In this document: positions 55,015-64,000 of the stretch, one piece after another
How the letters are laid out: every line of letters starts with the position of its first letter
Numbering within the stretch: position 1 is the stretch's first letter
Source of the DNA: Chaetomium olivaceum
Taxonomy: Eukaryota > Ascomycota > Sordariomycetes > Sordariales > Chaetomiaceae
Direction: 5' to 3'
NCBI GenBank assembly: GCA_039881045.1
Contig: JAYWVB010000008.1
Span: forward strand, 1 to 64,000
DNA length: 64,000 bases
Position numbers and translations under genes: made by a program
The notes under the pieces: model-generated
The model's input: the letters and a program-made list of their open reading frames with translations, nothing else
Databases searched by the model: none
What the model was told of the DNA's origin: nothing

Positions 55015-57021
55015 GATTCTGGCAAACGAAGAGTTTTGTCGACTGAGTACTTCGTAGCTAGTGGTGAGTATCGTGCAACTTTTATCACGGCATCGTTAAG
55101 GGTTTTATAGATCGTTATAAGAAACTGAGGGCACTGCTGTTGTAACATCACGGGAAAACCGTGTCTTGGTACCAACCTAGGTACCTAGCAGATCGCGATG
55201 TCGAGCAGCGATTCGAGGCACGAGAGCGAGACAAGACCCTTGATGAGTAGACGGTAAACGAGAACGAAAACCAGGAGCGAGAAATAAAAAGGTGGAACGA
55301 TAAACGAAAACGTGGAACGAGAACGGGCAGGGACCCTTGCAGGGCATGACGCGCGTTCTGGTGACGGATGGCAGATCCAAATGCTCCAGTCGACAAACAA
55401 GATGCACACGCAAGCCAGTCTCAATAGTGTAGAAAACTGTCCTCACTCAATACCAAATAATCTCCTGAGCCCCTGGAATATTCTGTACTCAACCTCATAA
55501 TTCGTGATGGTCGGGCATCTTTTTCTTGAATCGTTGGGAAGAGAAGAACAGTTTCATGGGTCCCTTGAATTCCTGCCCGCTCTCGAAGCCATCTACCCAA
55601 ATCCGCCAATATGTTCCACACAGGCTGCCCCAGGCCCCATTCTTTTCCGTGCCAAAAATTAACAAGACAAGCTGCAAGGGGTACGTTACTTTGCCAGTAC
55701 CTTACGTAGCGCGGCCAACAACTAATGCGCTGTACAGCGCCTGGTAACGAGGTCTACGGAAGCATTGGCGAGCTGAAGAAAGATGGCCTGGACCAGTAAG
55801 CGAGAACGGATCTACATAGCTATTCCGGCTAGCCTGGCATTCGACACCCGATATACAGCACAGGTTCCCATCAGCTACCTCAAGGCCGCAGGGACGACGA
55901 ATATCAAGCAGCGGGCGAGACTGCTGGGCGTGGAGAGTCGCGAGATTAGACGGCGGAGCCATGGACCGGGGCCGGAGACAGAGGTGGCCGTTTGTAGAGC
56001 CCCGGCTTGCTTTTCCGTCCTTGCGGAAGCTGCCATTTGCTAACCATCGCGTCAGAACCGCACAGCGACAAAACACCCTTCCATAGCTCCCCTAAACCCA
56101 CGATCTGTCCTTTCTGCCAAGCATGCCGCCAGGGCAATGACAAACAGGATTGTCCTTCGCCACGCTTTTCGAATCCGCCCAAGCCCCCCATGTAACGGGC
56201 TGTGCCCGAGGTGGGCCTCGGTAACCCTCGGCCAGCTCACGTACAAGCACGGTCCACCGAACCCCTGGATGAAGCTATTCCCAGTTGCCCCACAGCGCAC
56301 CGAACATTCTAGCAATGCGCTCGGGCCACCGCACTCACGATCATAAAGCAGCCCCACGAGCTGCCAGACTCTCTCATCTTTCCTTTTCTTCTTCAAGCTT
56401 AGTGTACTCGTAGAGTCGTCACCAGATAGTTGCAATATACTCCTGGGACCGTTACACCCCATCGGTGTCCCATCAGGCAGGTACCACAGGCGTAGTCTGG
56501 CCGCCCAGCCTGGCCTTTCATGTTGTCTGAGCCGGCGGTGTAGAGCCGGGTAGGCTGGTTACAGGTAGGGTAGGTTGGGCCGGGGATGGTGTTTAGCTGG
56601 ATCTAGGAGCCCTAGAGTTGTTTGTGGAGATACCCGTGGGTGTCAGACATCGCGATGCAGGGCAGCTGGAAAACAATGGAATAGACGGGTAGCAGCACGG
56701 CATTTGGATGACCTCGGAACCGTCCAGAATGGGCATTTCCGGCGATATTCTGCGACCGACAATGAAACATATGTGAAGTGACTTTGAGTGACCCGGGATC
56801 AGGGAAAATGCGTGCAAGTGGTGGGTGACACCTGTTTTATAGGAGATGAAAGATCATTGTGATCTATCCTAGCAGACTGATTCAAGTATCGAAGAATCTG
56901 CTTTGGTCGCATCCCTTACGATAGTCCCTTTATCAATGGAATAGTGACCACTCCCGACACCTAAACAAATATATACAAGAGAAGCCTAAGCACCATCACA
57001 CGCCCGCTCGCCGCTCACCCT
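55015..57021. other. Long intergenic region
   Basis: Two kilobases without a supported gene. At 55255-55325 the words GTGGAACGA, AAACGAAAAC and CGAGAACG recur in a purine-rich imperfect repeat. Nothing else is assigned. Confidence 0.4.
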
Positions 57022-57537
57022 TCAAAAAGGGCTAACCCACGGCCTGCACCTGTTCGCCGCACAATACCCAGCACAGCAAGGACCAACATACTGGCCGTTG
57101 CGGTAACATTCACCCCAGGTGGGCACGCACATGCCCTGGCAGCTGACCCCCGTGATGGGCGAGGGGGGGCCGACGAGGATCTGGTTGACGCCTGTGGACG
57201 AAATGCTGCTGGCGAGGGTGGCCTCGCCGTTGATCTGGAAGTCGCACTGGTAGAAGGCGTTGTAGTCGGGCGCGTCGATGATGTTGACAGCGATGTTGTT
57301 GTCTGCGTGAAGGGAGGTTGTTAGTGGTCGACACTAGGGCTATGGATGATGGAGGAAGGGGTGATGCATACTGGTTGCGTGGAAGCTGCCGTCAGCGGGG
57401 ATCGCAAGGGAGTACTCGGCCGGGCCGCCGTGGAAGGTGAGGTGAACGGTCTGGACGTCGTCACGCTCCTCGAGTGGCATGGCGGAAGTGCTGGCCAGAA
57501 GGCCGAGGGCCGGGGCGAGGATGTTGAGGTACTTCAT
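57022..57537 (-). CDS. Small secreted protein with knottin-like C-terminal cysteine motif
   Basis: Two exons, 57372-57537 and 57022-57302, give 148 aa. MKYLNILAPALGLLASTSA is a signal peptide, followed by MPLEERDD, where a dibasic-like ER|DD may mark a propeptide. The central part (about 30-105, VQTVHLTFHGGPAEYSLAIP, NNIAVNIIDAPDYNAFYQCD) is beta-rich. The C-terminus carries six cysteines in the order C-x6-C-x8-C-C-x3-C-x4-C (CVPTWGEC, CCAGYCAANRC), the spacing of an inhibitor-cystine-knot fold. It is presumably secreted. The function is unknown; effector, antimicrobial or carbohydrate-binding roles are all possible. No homologue is recalled. Confidence 0.8.
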
Positions 57538-58989
57538 GGTTGATACCAGTTTTGAGTCTTTGGGTTGTATGAGATGTTGCAATGGCGCGGATGAATATCA
57601 ACAGCTCGAACAACGCAACCCAGGTAACTCGACGTTGGGCCGCCTCTTTTATATTCGGCCATCCCACATTAGCCGGGCGTGGCGTCCAGGCTTCAGCTCA
57701 CCATCCACACCGACCATCAGTTATTTTCGTTAGCCAAGGCAGACCCATGCGAAGCATGCCACGCAGACATCTCTGGCATTTGCTCTAGCCATCCACGATG
57801 TGACGCTGTTTTCGGGAGCCGCTGTGCGACCCAAGGTAATACGAAGTTGGGGCTTGGCATCCCTGTTGTGGCGCTGGAAACAACACAGCAGCTGACTTAA
57901 GATCGGCTGCATGCGGATAATATGATTCGATGGAAGCTGCTGCAGCCTCCGTTGGCAGCGGGACGCGGGAGGCGACCGGGTTTTCAGCCCTGTAGCGCGT
58001 GTTTGGTTGCGTGACGGCTGCATAAAGCACCCGACTTTTCGGTAAGTGTTGAATAATTGACAGCCCAAGGCTCCAATGAGTTGCCGTGGGATCCGCTGGC
58101 CATGGTTGAGAGGTTTAACGCGGGAAGATACGAGCTGGATAACCATGGTGGTGAGAGTAAGACGGATGAATGAATGTGCGAGGCATCCATCCCACTTCGA
58201 TTTCCAAGGCTTGCCGCCCATCGTTTCCCGTTTGAACGATGGTAGAGCCTGGCCGTGATATCGGGAGACTCGAGGTCGCCGATGTTCAAAGCGAGTAACA
58301 ATTATCATGTCCTACACACCTTACCACATAATATTACTGTTTTGGAATATTCCACATGACCAGCACTTGCCGGAAAGACTGGGCGAGCGAGAATTCCCGA
58401 ATCAGACATCATGAATGGGAACCAGCCGTGGTTTGATGTTCGATTGGTCCAATCAAGGAAGCCTGCTCCCAACACACCGAACCCGTGATAGGGCTCGAGT
58501 GACGTACGAGCGTACGTAGGCGGGATTCTAAATCTATATCAGGCTCGAAGTCCGTTCTATGGGCGGTCGCGAGGTGACTAAACGGAGGACCGCTGAAAGA
58601 TGAAAAGTGAATAAGGTGGGATGGACTCGCATGGCAGAAGAAAACCGGTTTTGAAGTGGGTGCTGATCATGTTCCTGGTTCCACTAGATTGTGGGATGCT
58701 TCTTTGTGAGTCCATATAAGGTCATGATATCTGACTCCTGGATGGAGCCGACGGCAACGCTGACTGGTACCTCCACTCGTCAGGCTACTGAAAAGCGTGC
58801 TATACGTCTCTTATGGCCAGAAGATGTACCGACTACTCTGGTTTGACACCACCGGCACGACAGGCACAAAGCAGCCCGTAAGGTACCTCGTTGGTAATGG
58901 AATTAAAATGCCCGCCAACCTTCACCCCGACCAGCCGGGGCCGTCATCTCCTAGAATTAGATGATGAGAAACAGCTCCAAGTAAAAGAA
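57538..58989. other. Intergenic
   Basis: Promoter region of the small secreted protein and 3' flank of the methyltransferase gene. No gene is supported. A short palindrome CGTACGAGCGTACG lies near 58503-58516. Confidence 0.4.
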
Positions 58990-59973
58990 TCAAACCCCTC
59001 CGGTGGCCCTTCTCCCGACAATGCAAATTTGATCGAGCGTATGATAAACCCCTTGATCAATCTCCCTCATAGCCTCCTCCTTCACCATCTCAATCCTCTT
59101 TTTAGTCCATCCACTCCCGTCTACCCCGACCAAAGCCTCCAAGCACCCTACAAAACAAGCAATCACATTCCTGGTCCCCTTCTCGCGCAACTGCAACTCG
59201 GGCTCCTGCAACCGATCCGTCGAAAACACATCCTCGTGCACATCCACCAGCCCGGCCTCCCGAAACACTTCCTCCCTCCTCACGGTCCCCTTCTCCCGCA
59301 TCATAAGCCCAATGACTGACTCATCATCATCCTCATGCTCATCGTTACGACCCCCGCGATGAGCAAACGCAGCCTGCACGGCGCCGTCATAAATAGCCCT
59401 ACACGCAGCGCGCGCTGTGCCCGGGACGGCGTTGTATAGCGCGAAATTGCACGAGTCGACCCACTGCAACCAGCCGACGCCGGGCTTGAGCAGGGTGGCC
59501 AGGTTGGCGACAGCGCGGGACCAGTCGGCGCGCGTCGTGGCACTGCTCACGAAGCGCACGGCCACGAGGTCGTAGGTGCCGAGCTCCGACGCAGGGAAGG
59601 GACGGTGCATGTCGTGGGTCCGGAAGGACACGTTGGGCGGGCACGCTTCTCGGGGTGGGAAGCCGGACGAGGACATGTCGTACCCGGTGAGCTGGCAGGT
59701 TGCGGGAAGAGTGGCGGCCACGTCGAGGAGCCAGATGCCTGTGCCGGTGCCGATGTCGGCTACTTTGAGGGTGAGTGAACTGCCAAGGTGGATGTTGGGG
59801 TGGATGAGGAAACCGAGGGTTTTGGTGGTGAAGATGTGTTGCTCGTCGAGTCTTGGTGAGACATAGTTTTAGGGATTAATCATGATGGTGATGGTGGATA
59901 CTTGAACTTGCCTTTCTGGTATTTCCTCTATGTGAGGGTACTTGTCTGGATAGGGGGGCTGTGACTCTGTCAT
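58990..59973 (-). CDS. SAM-dependent methyltransferase (class I, fungal secondary-metabolite type)
   Basis: Two exons, 59912-59973 and 58990-59851, give 307 aa. The 60-nt intron has the donor AG|GCAAGT, so it is a GC-AG intron; no GT alternative keeps the frame as well. LDEQHIFTTKTLGFLIHP precedes motif I, VADIGTGTGIWLLDVA, and the acidic end of the next strand is in LTGYDMSS. Then come VSFRTHDMHRPFP and YDLVAVRFVSS (motif post-I to II), and a LLKPGVGWLQWVDS strand. This order is typical of fungal class I small-molecule methyltransferases often found in metabolite clusters. The substrate is unknown; it is presumably cytosolic. LaeA-type nuclear regulators share the fold, but no specific feature supports that. 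Confidence 0.85.
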
Positions 59974-60246
59974 GATGTCTCGATAAAGACCTGGATGGCG
60001 TAAGGTAAGTAAGGTAAGTACATGTAAGGGACCTTACCGGACTCCCGGAGGTTGGCTTTGTGATGTGCTTGGGAGTAAGGACTCGGGCTCTGGTAAAAGT
60101 AGCAGGCGTTTATGTAAAACTGAATTGAGGGAGACAGATTTGAGGCCTCACCTGTGTTGGGCGGCGAAAATGCTTGTGTGCCAACTAGAAGCAGCCAAGG
60201 TGCAGTAAGCGAGCTGCTGTGTGGTGTAAACCTCTTCTCCGCATTC

Positions 60247-60806
60247 GCGCCAAGACGACCCGGCGTTTGCATCACCGCACCACAGTGGTGTTACAGCTGT
60301 GTGGTGCAAACGAAACGCCTGGTCCGCCTTGGCGCACGCGTGGGTGGCACACCACTTTTCGAATTTTTGAAGCGTTGGAAAACGCGAAGCACCTAAGACA
60401 GAAAAAGCCATTCGAGCCTATCTGCAACATGCGGAGACCGCTCCTTTACTTGATATATTAAATCTAGCCTTATAGAATATCATTATATTGTGCGATTACC
60501 TATGCGGATAATACGCGTAGAGATGTTGATGGCTCAACATGGTGGTTGAATATTTGACAAGAGGTTCGAAAACTCGGGAAAAAAAAGATAAATTTACCAA
60601 TACCTCTAAGGATAGTATCCGCATCATGAACGAAGTTAGATCTGGTATAATGCAGTGCGCGCATGTTGTAGGGCGGTTGATATCACCATTTACTGTTTCA
60701 CTCCTACGAATAAGGTATTTGTCCCCTTTCCAGCTCTTCAAAAACAATTAGAAGTACGGAGTAATGTGCCACCCGCGCGCGCGCGCCAAGGCGGACCAGG
60801 CGTTTC
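60247..60806. repeat. Set of three related ~35-bp inverted modules
   Basis: GAAACGCCTGGTCCGCCTTG (start of a 24-bp block, 60312-60335) has its exact reverse complement at 60783-60806. A diverged further copy in the latter orientation lies at 60247-60283 (GCGCCAAGACGACCCGGCG). The first and second copies together form a ~90-nt hairpin. The second and third bracket an AT-rich 450-bp interior without coding capacity. This looks like a non-autonomous transposon or its remains. Confidence 0.6.
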
Positions 60807-60979
60807 ACAACACGGAGGTAATCTGCACCTCGGGCACTCAGCCTCGCGATAGAGGGACAGCAAGTCCGACGACGCATCCTAGCGCTAAAGTCATGCTAAC
60901 CAGCAACACGCGCTGGACTAAGCAAATCGAGAGTACCGTATACAACAAGGCCTAAAAGACCACCAGCTTCCCATATTTC

Positions 60980-63088
60980 ATGGACCGACCACCGTTGTCT
61001 GCGGTCCGCCCGGGCTTGTACCGCCCTCTTGCGCCGCAATTCATTCGTGTCTTGGAGCTCGAGGCCGGCTTCTTCTCGGATCCTATAGTGGGCCGTCTGG
61101 TCCATCAAGCCGTCGACGGGGAGCCATATGAGGCATTGTCGTACGTATGGGGCGACACGAAGAACCGGCGCGATATCGCCGTCGACGGGACGACACTTTC
61201 CGTGACGGCGAACCTGCACGGCGCGCTCACAGCCTTCCGATGCCGGCCGCTGCATCCATCGGCTACATGTCACGGTAATGGCCCACCGCAACGCCAAGTG
61301 CGGCGGCTGTGGGCCGATGCCGTATGCATCAACCAGGAGGACCTGCGCGAGCGTACGTCGCAGGTAGAGCTGATGGCCCGCATCTTTGCCAGCGCCCACC
61401 GTGTCCTCGCCTGGCTCGGTTGGGAGGCGGGCGAGGAAGGCCGCCGACACACCCTGGCCACCATCCGCTTCATCCATTCCTTCATGGACGACCCGGAAGC
61501 CGGCCTGCGCGACGCACGCATCCTCCTGCTCCATCAAGACGAGCTGTCGGAGGGTGACATCTGCCGGTTTAAAGACCAAGCCTGCTTGTGGGAGGCCGTC
61601 AAGGAGTTCTTCGACATTCAGTATTTCCACCGCACCTGGATCGTGCAGGAGCTCGGCCTCGCGCGCGAAGCCATTCTGTACACGGCGCTCCCGCCCGCCG
61701 AAGGAGCGGAGCAGACCGTGGAACTGGACTCGGTCGACTGGCCGCTGGTGGGCCGGTTCGTGCGTTTTCTGGACTACAGCGGCGCGTCGCTGGTGACGCA
61801 CCTCGGCCTCTTGTCGTGGGTTGCCCACCACATCCTGATGGCCTGGGAGACCCGGGACGACGGCACGCCCGAGTGCGACTTTCTCACCAGCATGCACTGG
61901 ACACGCATCCTGGGCGTAACGGACGCGAGAGATCGCGTCTACGGCTTGCTCGGCCACCCGCTAGCCGTCCTAGACGGCGAGCCCGTGGTCAAGCCCGACT
62001 ACACTATTACGCGCGGCGTCGTCTACACGAAACTGGCTGCGAAATTTATCCGGAAGACGAAGAACCTCTCCGTTCTCAGCTTCGTTGACCACGAGGACGA
62101 CCCGGCCACAGATGAGCCGAGGCACTGGGATTCTTTAATCGACAGCAGGATGCCGACCTGGGTCCCGGACTGGCACAGCATCAACCGGACGACGCCGTTG
62201 GACTACCCAGTTGCTGCCGCCGAGGTCGAGGACCCGGAAATCCGTATTGACGGAGACACAGACAACTGTGCGAAGGGAGCGCCATTGCCTCACATCCTGG
62301 TCCGAGGCTGGATAGTGGACGAGGTTGCGGCCGTATCGCAACGAATGGAGACGACCGACTTTCCTGTGACGGACATCCCTCGAGAACGTGAAAAAAAGAA
62401 CCCCTTTTGGCTCGACCGCGTGTGGGAGGTGGTATGCCCCGCCGATGACGGCTCCGCGGACCCCGACGCCGCGGTTGCCGTGCTGGAGTCAATGTCGCTG
62501 GCCTTGCCGCTTGGCACCCGGGAACCTGAACAGTCGCTACGCAGGGCAATAGGACCGCAGCAGACGTTGGAGCAACATCGACGGTCGTTTGCCGCCTACG
62601 TCCTCGAGTACCACGAGCTGTGGCGCCGTGCGGCTAGGGTCACCGGTGCCGACAAAGGCGGCGATGGCAGCTATCTGCCCACCCACTCGCTATATGACAC
62701 ACTGCCAGCCGAGGGGCAGGCCCAGCTGCGGTTGCGTGCGCAGGGGGCCACCAGCGGGGGCTTTCTCGAGTGCATGACTTGGACGTCTATGTGTCGGGTG
62801 GTGTATCGGACGAGATCGGGCCTTGTGGGCATGGGCTCGCGGGTGACACGACCGGGGGACCTTGTTTGCCGGGTGCGCGGCTCGTCGGTGTTGATGACGC
62901 TGCGTCGGATCAAGGATCCCAACGCCGGCCACGGCCGGGGAGCTGTGACTATTACCGGCCGCGAGATCGACCTCGGGCCGATTACCTGCCTTCACATCGG
63001 GCCCACCGTTGTGCCGGCGCGAATCAAGAGGGATGCCGTCGATGGTGGAGAGTATGGCGAGAAGGCCACCCGTTTTCGCATTGTGTAA
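60980..63088 (+). CDS. HET-domain protein (heterokaryon incompatibility)
   Basis: A single exon of 702 aa from ATG 60980. The HET domain occupies about residues 48-230: EPYEALSYVWGD (49-60), RRLWADAVCINQEDLRER (108-125), QVELMARIFASAHRVLAWLG and FHRTWIVQELGLA. Further typical blocks are TDARDRVYGLLG and VKPDYTITRGVVYTKLAAKF. The C-terminal part includes a RGWIVDEVAAVS strand and a late MCRVVYRTRSGLVGMG, commonly seen at the end of such proteins. HET proteins trigger cell death when unlike strains fuse. No partner domain (ankyrin, WD40, NACHT) is attached. The gene appears intact. The inverted-repeat set lies in its upstream region. Confidence 0.9.
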   Translation: MDRPPLSAVRPGLYRPLAPQFIRVLELEAGFFSDPIVGRLVHQAVDGEPYEALSYVWGDTKNRRDIAVDGTTLSVTANLHGALTAFRCRPLHPSATCHGNGPPQRQVRRLWADAVCINQEDLRERTSQVELMARIFASAHRVLAWLGWEAGEEGRRHTLATIRFIHSFMDDPEAGLRDARILLLHQDELSEGDICRFKDQACLWEAVKEFFDIQYFHRTWIVQELGLAREAILYTALPPAEGAEQTVELDSVDWPLVGRFVRFLDYSGASLVTHLGLLSWVAHHILMAWETRDDGTPECDFLTSMHWTRILGVTDARDRVYGLLGHPLAVLDGEPVVKPDYTITRGVVYTKLAAKFIRKTKNLSVLSFVDHEDDPATDEPRHWDSLIDSRMPTWVPDWHSINRTTPLDYPVAAAEVEDPEIRIDGDTDNCAKGAPLPHILVRGWIVDEVAAVSQRMETTDFPVTDIPREREKKNPFWLDRVWEVVCPADDGSADPDAAVAVLESMSLALPLGTREPEQSLRRAIGPQQTLEQHRRSFAAYVLEYHELWRRAARVTGADKGGDGSYLPTHSLYDTLPAEGQAQLRLRAQGATSGGFLECMTWTSMCRVVYRTRSGLVGMGSRVTRPGDLVCRVRGSSVLMTLRRIKDPNAGHGRGAVTITGREIDLGPITCLHIGPTVVPARIKRDAVDGGEYGEKATRFRIV

Positions 63089-63443
63089 CCGTCGTTCACT
63101 TGCCGCGCACTAGTACTTGAACAAAACGTGGGGTAGTGCTTGGATCTTGGGAATGAGGGTCAACTACCTTAGGTACCTTACCTAACGGTAGGTGCGGGAT
63201 ACATCATACTGCAGGTAACAGATAAATCTATATTCACATTCTCATTCTAACCCCCGGTCTTCCAGGTTGGTTGCCGTTCAAGAGGTGCGGTTTTTTGTCC
63301 TCATAGTTACCAGTTTTGGACCCTTCTGAGCAGACACGGAACTTTCATGTACAGTACAAAACCCAAACCGACCTGTGCGCCAATCCCGTCCCTAAATCAC
63401 AATAACGCCGACCATCTCGGGGTTCTCAACTCAACTTCTCAAC
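63089..63443. other. Intergenic, convergent 3' ends
   Basis: Spacer between the HET gene (+) and the reductase-domain gene (-). It contains the imperfect palindrome CCTTAGGTACCTTACCTAA around 63168-63186. No gene is seen. Confidence 0.4.
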
Positions 63444-64000
63444 TCAACGCCTTGACACAATCCTGCGCCCCTCCTCATCATCAACCACCAAATGCTGGGC
63501 GGTCAACAACCACTCAAACAGCCCAGCGCGCTTCGCCAAACCCACCCAGTGCAGCGCAGGCACCGTCGGCAACGCCTTCACCGCATTCGCCTCAGCGCCC
63601 CCATTCTCAAGCAACGTCTCCGCACACGCCGCCAACTCCTGAATCTGCACCCTCGCCATTCCCGGATACGACACCGTCCGCATCCCCTCACCCTTCCCAT
63701 CCTGCCCAAATCCGCCCGTAACCTCACCCACCACCGCCGCAGCCACATCCTCCAACCTCCCAACATCAAACGACCCCGAAAGGCGCGCATAATCGGGGCG
63801 CACGCCGAGACTGGCCGACAGCCGGAGCATGTCGCCCGCCATGGTGGCCAGCACCTCCTTGCCCTCGCGCTCCGACGCGCCCATGGCCTCGCTCGGCCGG
63901 TGCGCCGTCGCGCGGAGGCCCGCTTCGCGCACCGCGCGGGCCAGGTACCGTTCCGCTACCCACTTGGAGGCGAGGTAGCCGTCGGCGGGGCTGGGACGCG
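63444..64000 (-). CDS. C-terminus of a thioester-reductase-type enzyme (PKS/NRPS-like), cut by window edge
   Basis: The minus-strand frame is open from the window end (64000) to a stop at 63444, about 185 codons. It starts SPADGYLASKWVAERYLARA, where YLASK is the YxxxK catalytic motif of NAD(P)-binding extended SDR reductases of the Lys2/NRPS terminal (R) domain type. VREAGLRATAHRPSE follows, as in the substrate-side loop of these domains. The C-terminus is helical and ends EGRRIVSRR. Such R domains release a carrier-protein-bound thioester as an aldehyde or alcohol. The parent could be an NRPS-like carboxylate reductase, a PKS or a hybrid; the upstream domains are outside the window. The frame has no ATG at its true start. 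Confidence 0.72.
   Translation of the reverse strand, partial: RPSPADGYLASKWVAERYLARAVREAGLRATAHRPSEAMGASEREGKEVLATMAGDMLRLSASLGVRPDYARLSGSFDVGRLEDVAAAVVGEVTGGFGQDGKGEGMRTVSYPGMARVQIQELAACAETLLENGGAEANAVKALPTVPALHWVGLAKRAGLFEWLLTAQHLVVDDEEGRRIVSRR

Noticed and set aside
60896..61957. 353-codon antisense frame over the HET gene
   Set aside because: The plus strand encodes the full HET signature in one 702-aa frame; the antisense frame has no recognisable motif.
1..64000. CRISPR arrays, bacterial operons, plasmid origins
   Set aside because: Intron-rich eukaryotic genes throughout; tandem repeats seen (46.9 kb) lack spacers.

Overview
The window looks like a GC-rich stretch of a filamentous ascomycete genome, most likely a sordariomycete. 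That rests on short 50-80 nt GT-AG introns in most genes, Zn2Cys6 regulators with the intron inside the zinc cluster, HET and NACHT-type proteins, GH71 and GH10 secreted enzymes, Tad-like LINEs and Fot1-like DNA transposons. The taxon is an inference. I found no prokaryotic features, CRISPR array or convincing tRNA/rRNA gene.

Left part, 1-26 kb, is an ordinary gene-dense region. In order it holds an AflR-type Zn2Cys6 regulator, a divergent gene pair that together would make UDP-L-rhamnose (NRS/ER-type epimerase-reductase and nucleotide-sugar 4,6-dehydratase), a Myb-type factor, a DHA1-like MFS transporter, an epoxide hydrolase, a low-complexity protein with an apparent double frame switch, a fungal amidoligase, an unrecognised five-exon gene, a calmodulin-like EF-hand protein, a GH71 alpha-1,3-glucanase and a TFIP11/Ntr1-type G-patch splicing factor.

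Middle part, 25.9-53 kb, is an accessory, transposon-rich compartment. A near full-length LINE (25925-31156) is bracketed by a 12-bp target duplication and ends in a (TG)n tail. It is followed by an 88-bp TA-flanked MITE, then the relic of a NACHT/STAND-type gene split by a second, 5'-truncated LINE with a 15-bp duplication. A 4-kb segment bounded by a perfect 22-bp inverted repeat follows. Next come a frameshifted cysteine-rich secreted protein, a sterol glucosyltransferase gene with one frameshift, an RTA1-like membrane-protein gene split by a Fot1-like element with perfect 42-bp terminal repeats, and a UPC2-like Zn2Cys6 regulator with two mutually compensating frameshifts. Between about 46.9 and 52.6 kb two decayed, divergently transcribed, unrecognised genes lie between repeat arrays that mirror each other at the two ends. 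This is the best candidate for an undescribed large element.

Right part, 53-64 kb, returns to host genes: a divergent GH10 xylanase-like enzyme, a small secreted protein with a knottin-like C-terminus, a SAM methyltransferase with a GC-AG intron, a HET-domain protein, and at the edge the C-terminus of a thioester-reductase-type enzyme (PKS/NRPS-like).

Exon coordinates were derived by eye from splice consensus and reading-frame continuity; no alignments or RNA data were available. Several genes are interrupted only by one-base indels in short homopolymers, so consensus error has to be considered beside true pseudogenisation.
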